DNA of 64,000 bases from positions 8,371,971 to 8,435,970 of the forward strand of contig OX463785.1 of the NCBI GenBank assembly GCA_949825025.1. Reading direction: 5' to 3'. Source of the stretch: Siphlonurus alternatus. Lineage: Eukaryota; Arthropoda; Insecta; Ephemeroptera; Siphlonuridae. The translations under genes and the position numbers were made by a program. Shown here piece after piece: positions 58,159 through 64,000 of this stretch. The first letter of the stretch is position 1, and each line of letters begins with the position of its first letter. The notes below the pieces were generated by a model that did not search any database, was not told the origin of the DNA, and saw only the letters and a program-made list of their open reading frames with translations.

Positions 58159-58357
58159 CTACAGTTAAATTTATTTAATAATCCTTGCGGAAGTTAGAGT
58201 TTTTTGGCATTTCCGTTCAAATCAAAGTTTTTAATTTTTGCAAAAAATCTTTAATCTTCTAAAAACTTATTTGCAAAGTATCAAATTTCATATAAAATAG
58301 AAATTTCTTACTTCCGGTTACTTCCGTTGGGAAAATATAAAATTAATATAACTGTAA
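58159..58357. mobile_element. Foldback MITE, family A, copy 3
   Basis: The left end CTACAGTTAAATTTATTTAA continues to TCCTTGCGGAAGTTAGAG. The right end TTACTTCCGGTTACTTCCGT leads to AAATTAATATAACTGTA. Length and order match copies at 1108 and 6058. Confidence 0.75.
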
Positions 58358-58644
58358 CTTCTATATACTAAACCCTTTAAGTTGAAAATTTCACGTCTGA
58401 TAAAGAAAGAATTTAACCAAGCCAAGCTATATGACTTTTATTTTTTTTTTTCACACTAAAAATACTTAGCTGTCTTACAAATAAAAAATTTAATCTCCCT
58501 TCAGTAGTTATATATTAAATATTTTTCAATTAGATTTATAACTCTCTTGAGTGTAATAAGAATAAAAATACACACAAAAAAATAAAATAAAGTATACTTG
58601 TAGTCTGTTGAAGTTGAAGAAGTAAAGATGTTATATACCTTTGT

Positions 58645-58645
<1 letters not shown>
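58358..58645. other. A+T-rich spacer
   Basis: A 65-codon minus-strand frame crosses into the CT array and owes its start to it. Not a gene. Confidence 0.5.

Positions 58646-58685
<40 letters not shown>
58646..58685 (+). repeat. (CT)n microsatellite, 20 units
   Basis: A pure CT run on the plus strand. Confidence 0.95.
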
Positions 58686-58688
<3 letters not shown>

Positions 58689-59640
58689 GCTTCTTCACTC
58701 GTAGAAAGAAAACTACTCGAGTGAAAAAGTGACATTTTTCCTAGATTTAATATTTACTATGACCTAATTTTTTTTATCCTGAAATATTAAATAAAAATAC
58801 TATGTTATGAAAAATTTGAACTGCAGGATAAAAAAATACTAATAATATTTTACACTATAGTAGTCAGTACATGATTGAGATGATTAAATTATATTTTGTT
58901 TGTATATATATATTTTTTTTTTGAAAGAGAGTTTCACGATTTTTTTTAAATGCAATACTTTTATCTCATAGTCCCTACAATTGTAAATATTAATGTTTTA
59001 ATTCATATTTTATTGTTCAATACACATTCACATTTTTTTAATAATAAATTAAATTTATGTAGGTGCACAATCAAAGTTTTTGTACCTGTGTAGCACAAAT
59101 ATGTATTTCCATAACACCAATTTAACAGTCTAACCAACAGCTAATATTATACCTTTAAGAAGTGTATAATACAATACTACATAATATACACACTTTAATT
59201 ATATAGGTCATTAAAATTATCTTTATTTTCAATTAATTATTTTGAAATTGTATCTTCAAAAAACAGAAATATTTATGAAAGATATTTGAATTGTAATTTT
59301 TTACTGACTAGCTATATTTAAAATATTAATTCATAAAAAAAAATAAAATATTATTTTTTGAAGTGTCAATTTTACTGCAAATAATAAAATTAAATAATAT
59401 TTAATAAAAAATTATAAAATTGATAATTATTACTTAAGTTAGTCTCAATATAATTTAAAAAATCCATTTCGATCGTAAAATAACGTAATAATAAATTATT
59501 CAATTTATAGGCTCTCAGATATATTACTGTTGGAGATCTCCAAAATATGTCCTTCGATGAGATGGCCCAATAATTAAAAGTTATAGCAATACGATGATGC
59601 TAAATTAATTACTGATGTTTCTTGCAAGGTAATTATGTTA
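58686..59640. other. A+T-rich spacer
   Basis: No gene or repeat unit recognised. A slightly less A+T-rich patch lies at 59515-59580. Confidence 0.5.
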
Positions 59641-59830
59641 ATGATAAGAACTGCACATATTTTTTATGCCCCAGGAGATCATTTGATCATACCTCCCCAC
59701 CCTTCTTTCTACTGGAGAAGGTAACGAGCAGGAAAAACGTCGTCAGACAAAAGCATGTAAACAAGCCTTACATCCTCGGGCGGTCGTGACGTCACAGTAC
59801 ACTCCACAGCAAAGTGTCTTTATTTTAATT
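59641..59830. promoter_or_regulatory. G+C-richer patch with a CRE-like site
   Basis: Holds TGACGTCA at 59787-59794 within GGGCGGTCGTGACGTCACAG. Unlike most such sites in the window it is not inside an obvious palindrome. The flanks up to 60000 are moderately less A+T-rich but contain no convincing exon. A promoter or enhancer role is only a possibility. Confidence 0.3.
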
Positions 59831-61233
59831 GTGCTCAGTCGTGTCATACTGATGGGGATTTTCTAGAAAAATACTGTCAATTTTTACTGCTCTTTTCTCA
59901 GAATGTAGATTCAAGAGTATAGTATAAGTACACTTTTGTCTTTGCAAATTATTTTACGTTCAATGGAGGCTTCAAGTCAGCTGATTTATTGATGTTTCCA
60001 CCGTTGTATCCAAACCTACATGTATGTAAAAAACAAAGTGAATTCGTATTTTTTTTTTCATTAAAAAGACTTAAGGGAAAATTCCTTCACGAAACGTCGG
60101 TTCAAACTGAAAATCACAGTTGATAATACAAGATTTAGATTTTTTACTTAATTTATTACTAAGAAAAGTTTAAAAAAATTTGCTTCATTTTTCAAGTGCA
60201 AGATAGACCTTATAGCGACACAAATGAGCATCGCGTGGCGCACTCATTTGAAATCTCTTTAAGAGTCCAATAATGTGATTTTAGTGTTGATAATATAGTA
60301 ATGGTTTTTAGTGTTCTGAAATACTTTCAGTAAGATGTTTTTTTTTTTAAACCCTTACAACTTATTGTAAGTGCATTTTTCTTGTTAAAAATGTACTTTA
60401 ACTCCAATATTATCAAACTATAGTATATTTTTATGAATATAAAAATAGTATCTTATTTAAAAAAAACTATTTTAATAACAAACTTTTTGGATTCTATTCT
60501 TTTATATTTATTTTTTTTCTGAGAAAAGAAATAAAAAACTATAAAAATTTAGTATAGCAATAGAGATAGATGCATTTTGGGTAGTAGGATCAGTGATCAG
60601 GGGGAAGAAAAAAAAAGGGGCATTATGTTAAGTTGCTTTTCGTAGCTTATATCTTTGGGAAAAAAAGAAGACATTGAGAGAATGGACTTTGTGGATACTA
60701 TAAGGAAAAAGAAGATAGTAGGGGATCTGAATGGAGTGTTAGGCCATACAGATATCGTACTATAGATGTATATGTTGAGACTGCCAAAGAAAAGAAAATG
60801 AGCTTTTTTTTTTCACTTTAGCAATGTTTATTGTACGGTATAACTTAACTGTGTGTAGTTATGATGAACTGAACAACAATTCAGTGAATTAACTTCATTT
60901 TTTGATTGACCTTTATGGCGCTGATGGGGAGTTTTTTTTTTAAATTGTAAATAATTTAAAATGAATAAGTTGAAACAATAAAATATATTGCAAATACTGC
61001 ATGAGGTTATTGACTTGGTATATCGGTAAAATATCCTATATCCAGTTTGCTTTTCAATGGAGTTAGGATATTTTTTCCAGCTTACCAATTGAGTTATTTC
61101 TCCGCTAAACGTCGTTTTACTATAAAGAATTATCAGAAAAATTATAAATAGTTTTAAAAGTAGAGATCTTACACTTCTTTGTATTGACGGGTTACGTATA
61201 GAATACTATTTATTACATTTAAAATTGTATGCA
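59831..61233. other. Spacer, no gene supported
   Basis: A short inverted pair CAAATGAG/CTCATTTG at 60221-60250 encloses a CpG-rich loop. A purine-rich stretch lies at 60600-60720. The 86-codon minus-strand frame at 60828-61088 has no recognisable feature. Confidence 0.4.
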
Positions 61234-61575
61234 TTAAGGTAGAGATAACACGCCCAATGTTAAAAAAAATCGCATTCATAAAAATTATGAAAAAAAAATT
61301 GAATGTTCTTCTTATTATAACATCCCCTATCAGTAGGTAAAATATCAGGTATACAAAAACGAGCTAGTTTTCGAGTTATTAATTTTTAAAGTTGACTAAT
61401 TCAACATGGAATTTCCATTTCTCCATGTTATTAGTCAACTTTAAAAATTCGTAACTCGAAAACTCCCATGGATATTTTACCTACTGATAAGGTATGTTAA
61501 GGAGAACATTCTATTTTTTTTCATAAATTTTATGAATGGGATTTTTTTTAACATTGGGCGTGTTCTCCACCTTAA
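61234..61575. mobile_element. TTAA-flanked long palindrome, family T, copy 3
   Basis: TTAA at 61234-61237 and 61572-61575. Ends GGTAGAGATAACACGCCC and GGGCGTGTTCTCCACC. The interior is clearly the same family as 13798-14174: CCCAATGTTAA, AACATCCCCTATCAGTAGGT, CGAGCTAGTTTTCGAGTTAT and AAAGTTGACTAATTCAACAT. Nearly complete self-complementarity, loop near 61405-61430, no coding capacity. Confidence 0.8.
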
Positions 61576-61754
61576 GCAGGCCATTGCTATCACTGTATTG
61601 TAACATGATGTGGTGTAACGGAGAATAGATTTATATATTTAATTTTTTTATTAAAATAACAATAAATGCAACAAATATAAATTATATTATTAAACAATTT
61701 ACTATCAATTGCAAAATATTTAATATATAAATAAATATATATGGAATAAACATA

Positions 61755-62552
61755 CTGATGTTGTTACATGTAAAGTTGCTAGGAATATTGTCCAGAACAC
61801 TGTCAGGTAGTAGAAGAAAATCTCTTAGAACTGCTTATCTTACATTAGTACGGCCAGCTCTATTGTATGGTACCCCTGCGTGGCATTCTGTAACTGTTAC
61901 AAATACCAAGAAATTACAGAGAGTACAAAATAGAGCCACTCGTATCATTCTTGGAGAAGATTCTTACTACTACAAATTAGGTGTTAAATATAAATATGAC
62001 AGTGTTCAAAGAAGTGAGATGTGTAAAATTCCAATTTTGTCTGATGTTTTAGAGCGCAGTGACTTACTTTTTTTCCATAAATGTTTGCAAGGTGATATTG
62101 AAATTAATGTATATTCTTCAAATAGAATTACTGTGCGTTCAAAAGCGAGTCAGTTGCGTGCATCAGACAAAATAGAATATATTGTGCCGAGGTCTACTTC
62201 ACATCGTTACAACACGTCTTTTTTTCCTCGGGCATCACAAAGTTATAACAAACTTAGTTGTGATGTGAAATCCTTGTGCACAAAGAAATTTAAGCGAGTT
62301 GTACAGTAAATTTTAGTGTTGCTTTTTTTTTTTTTTTTTCCTGTTATTTGTATATATTATGTATTATCTTTTTTTATATCAACTTTTATGTAGTTGTTTC
62401 TATCTTTTTTCAGGATGCAAATCTTGTTTGGGCATTGCCTTTTTTTGCACCCTCTTGGGCAGTATTTCCTATTATACCTGACTGTGACAATGTATGTATC
62501 TTGTCTGTTCTGCTCAATAAAAACTATATTAGTATTATTATTATTATTATAA
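61755..62552 (+). mobile_element. 5'-truncated non-LTR retrotransposon (LINE) 3' end
   Basis: Contains the C-terminal part of an RT-bearing ORF (61758-62309), a ~220-bp 3' UTR with a T16 tract and TGTATCTTGTCTGTTCTGCT, a polyadenylation-like AATAAA at about 62517, and an (ATT)n tail at 62533-62552. A 3' end with an ATT microsatellite tail and 5' truncation is typical of CR1/L2/Jockey-like LINEs. The truncation point is placed near the A+T-rich junction at about 61755. Target duplications are not discernible. Confidence 0.8.
61758..62309 (+). CDS. C-terminal fragment of LINE reverse transcriptase ORF
   Basis: 183 codons, uninterrupted to TAA. Residues 23-42 (LRTAYLTLVRPALLYGTPAW) and 53-66 (LQRVQNRATRIILG) form the conserved segment that follows the reverse transcriptase palm/thumb in Jockey, CR1, L2 and I-type LINEs. 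Residues 100-112 (RSDLLFFHKCLQG) and 155-165 (SFFPRASQSYN) resemble the usual R..L..F.K and F-P-R-....-N ending. The catalytic YXDD region and the endonuclease are missing, so it cannot transpose by itself. The ATG start is just the first Met after truncation. The intact frame suggests a relatively recent insertion. Confidence 0.8.
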   Translation: MLLHVKLLGILSRTLSGSRRKSLRTAYLTLVRPALLYGTPAWHSVTVTNTKKLQRVQNRATRIILGEDSYYYKLGVKYKYDSVQRSEMCKIPILSDVLERSDLLFFHKCLQGDIEINVYSSNRITVRSKASQLRASDKIEYIVPRSTSHRYNTSFFPRASQSYNKLSCDVKSLCTKKFKRVVQ

Positions 62553-62650
62553 TATATAATTTTTTAAATTATAATAATTTCAAAAAATAAATTTTTATTT
62601 TTAAATATTTTATTTTTTTATTTATTGTAAAACATTTTTTAAATTAAAGT
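62553..62650. other. A+T-rich junction after the LINE tail
   Basis: Low-complexity A+T sequence. An 80-codon plus-strand frame (62348-62590) lies in the LINE 3' UTR and tail and is not a gene. Confidence 0.5.
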
Positions 62651-63067
62651 TTATACGTATGCACACGTGCACACAGGGAAAGAAAAATAGTGCATTTTAT
62701 GTCTTGGCAAGTTACGTATACAGCACGTTTGTGAGTTAAAAAGAAACGTGCTTACTTTACATTTTTTTTTTATTTCTTCTCTTATACAACCATAAGAAAA
62801 TATAAATATTTTCTCTATGACTATATCTAAGTAAGTTGCAATTGGCGTTCGACTAAATTTAGAATGTTTTGAGTCATAAGAGATGCTTCCATTTTTAGAA
62901 GCACTTGTATAGCCAGACTTGCTCGTATTTTCCCCTCTATTTGCCACCCTACACCTCTTCATAGGCACAAGTACGTAGTTATGAGTGTATTTGTATTTAC
63001 TGCATCTGCTGCCATGGTTGTACTGTACTTGCTGTATCGCATGCGAGTATGAGGGAGTTTTGTACAA
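62651..63067 (-). CDS. Unrecognised 138-codon open frame, doubtful
   Basis: One of the longest frames not caused by a repeat, read 63067 to 62651. The product has scattered Cys (for example SRCSKYK, KRCRV, QTCCIRN, PVCTCAYV) and a Lys/Ser-rich middle. It has no signal peptide, membrane span or motif I recognise. Its base composition is less A+T-rich than the flanks. It could be an exon, part of an unrecognised element, or chance. Confidence 0.2.
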   Translation of the reverse strand: MYKTPSYSHAIQQVQYNHGSRCSKYKYTHNYVLVPMKRCRVANRGENTSKSGYTSASKNGSISYDSKHSKFSRTPIATYLDIVIEKIFIFSYGCIREEIKKKCKVSTFLFNSQTCCIRNLPRHKMHYFSFPVCTCAYV

Positions 63068-63965
63068 AATAAGTTTGGATTTTGTTGAGAATTGTTGAAT
63101 TTTTTTATTAAAATCATGCGTTTTATTGTTAATCTAACAATTTTTTTTTAATTATTGAAATTAAAATGAAACGACGTCTTATATCTAATTATATTCATTA
63201 AAACATGTTAATTCTATTGAATCTATATACTTCATGATATTTGCGATTTTATGCCATAGATTCCTATAATACTTTGATCGGATGAATGAATAAAGCTAGA
63301 AAATAAATTATTTATTGAAATACATTTTTAGTATTGTATTGCTTATTATCAACATTTATTTAGTAAAAAAGAAGTATAATAATTTTAAAGCTAATACTCC
63401 TATATTAATTAAAAATTAAATGATAATCTTATAATCCCTATATTAAAAAATATTGTTATAAATTTTTAACCATTCGCATGTTATGAATTTTAAAATCTAT
63501 AAAAAACAATTTTAAAATTTGACCTTTAATTTGATTCATTGTGAAGTTGTTCTTCATTTATTTTGACGTTTGAAACAAGACAGCTATTCAATATGTCTCT
63601 CGAGCCACCGCCTTCTTCATATCAGGAACGTGCGTGATGACATGCCTGCAGGATTCATTGATCACGCTCTATTTGATAATAAGATCTTAACGTATCTTAA
63701 AAACATACATAATATATTATGGATTAATATAATGAATCACTATTAATATTTTGTCTAGATATTTTATTATTAAACTTTACTGTGAAAGGTGTCAATTTAA
63801 ATTTTAATATATGAATTTATTGGTAGTAAGAGAGATGATTGGTCCAATCTTTTTCTAATTCTTGAGCATAGATTAAAACGAAATTTTTTTGTCAATAATA
63901 TGTTGTTTTTTTACCATGATTTATCTAACTTATTAGAAGAAATTATCCAGCCCTAGTTAAAAAAT
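63068..63965. other. A+T-rich spacer
   Basis: 63596-63675 is less A+T-rich (CTCGAGCCACCGCC, GTGCGTGATGACATGC). No gene recognised. Confidence 0.5.
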
Positions 63966-64000
63966 TACGTCTTCAGCTCATCCTATACACGTCTAAAACT
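63966..64000. mobile_element. Start of a family C element, cut by the window end
   Basis: ACGTCTTCAGCTCATCC and ACACGTCTAAA match the left end of the element at 9701 (CGTCTTTAACTCATCC, ACACGTCTAAA). The remainder lies outside the window. Confidence 0.5.

Overview
The window looks like non-coding DNA from a very A+T-rich (roughly three quarters A+T by eye) animal genome. I see no multi-exon protein gene, no tRNA and no bacterial gene organisation. The support for an invertebrate is two decayed non-LTR retrotransposon 3' ends, a 5S-rRNA-derived SINE, many small palindromic (foldback) elements, long CT/GA and TA microsatellites, and a satellite array. From memory, the SINE body and one LINE tail resemble families common in insects, possibly hemipterans. 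That placement is a guess that needs a database search.

Layout. 1-13.5 kb is A+T-rich spacer with short foldback elements of several families (CTACAGT ends at 1108 and 6058; CGTCGCC ends at 6406 and 9523; others at 9701 and 11271), three CT arrays and a few CpG-containing islands carrying TGACGTCA (CRE-like) sites. 13.58-16.1 kb is a nest of foldback elements, one inside another, followed by a cluster of ATTGG (inverted CCAAT) motifs. 16-35 kb is mostly featureless, with further foldback elements (25880, 33609), CT and TA arrays, and a G+C-rich promoter-like island at 34.4-34.6 kb.

The main structure is 35.2-51.2 kb: a satellite array of about 15 kb whose two halves point towards each other. 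An ~85-bp core occurs nine times in forward orientation in the left arm (36277-41476) and sixteen times inverted in the right arm (41871-50580), with one stray inverted copy at 36006. The left arm is built on a ~380-bp monomer, with two related foldback elements inserted in six of its eight intervals. The right arm uses the same monomer plus ~245 bp of extra sequence and alternates ~503- and ~628-bp forms, giving a ~1,132-bp higher-order repeat. Degenerate monomers fringe both edges.

51-64 kb holds another CT array, a dispersed repeat (copies at 29951 and 53584), a LINE 3' end on the minus strand (54657-55082), a 5S-derived SINE on the minus strand (55978-56330), a short minus-strand ORF with a good-looking signal peptide (57357-57548), more foldback elements (58159, 61234) and a LINE 3' end on the plus strand (about 61755-62552). 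Nothing points to a pathway or operon. The biology here is repeat biology: foldback elements, a palindromic satellite, and regulatory-type motifs carried by repeats.
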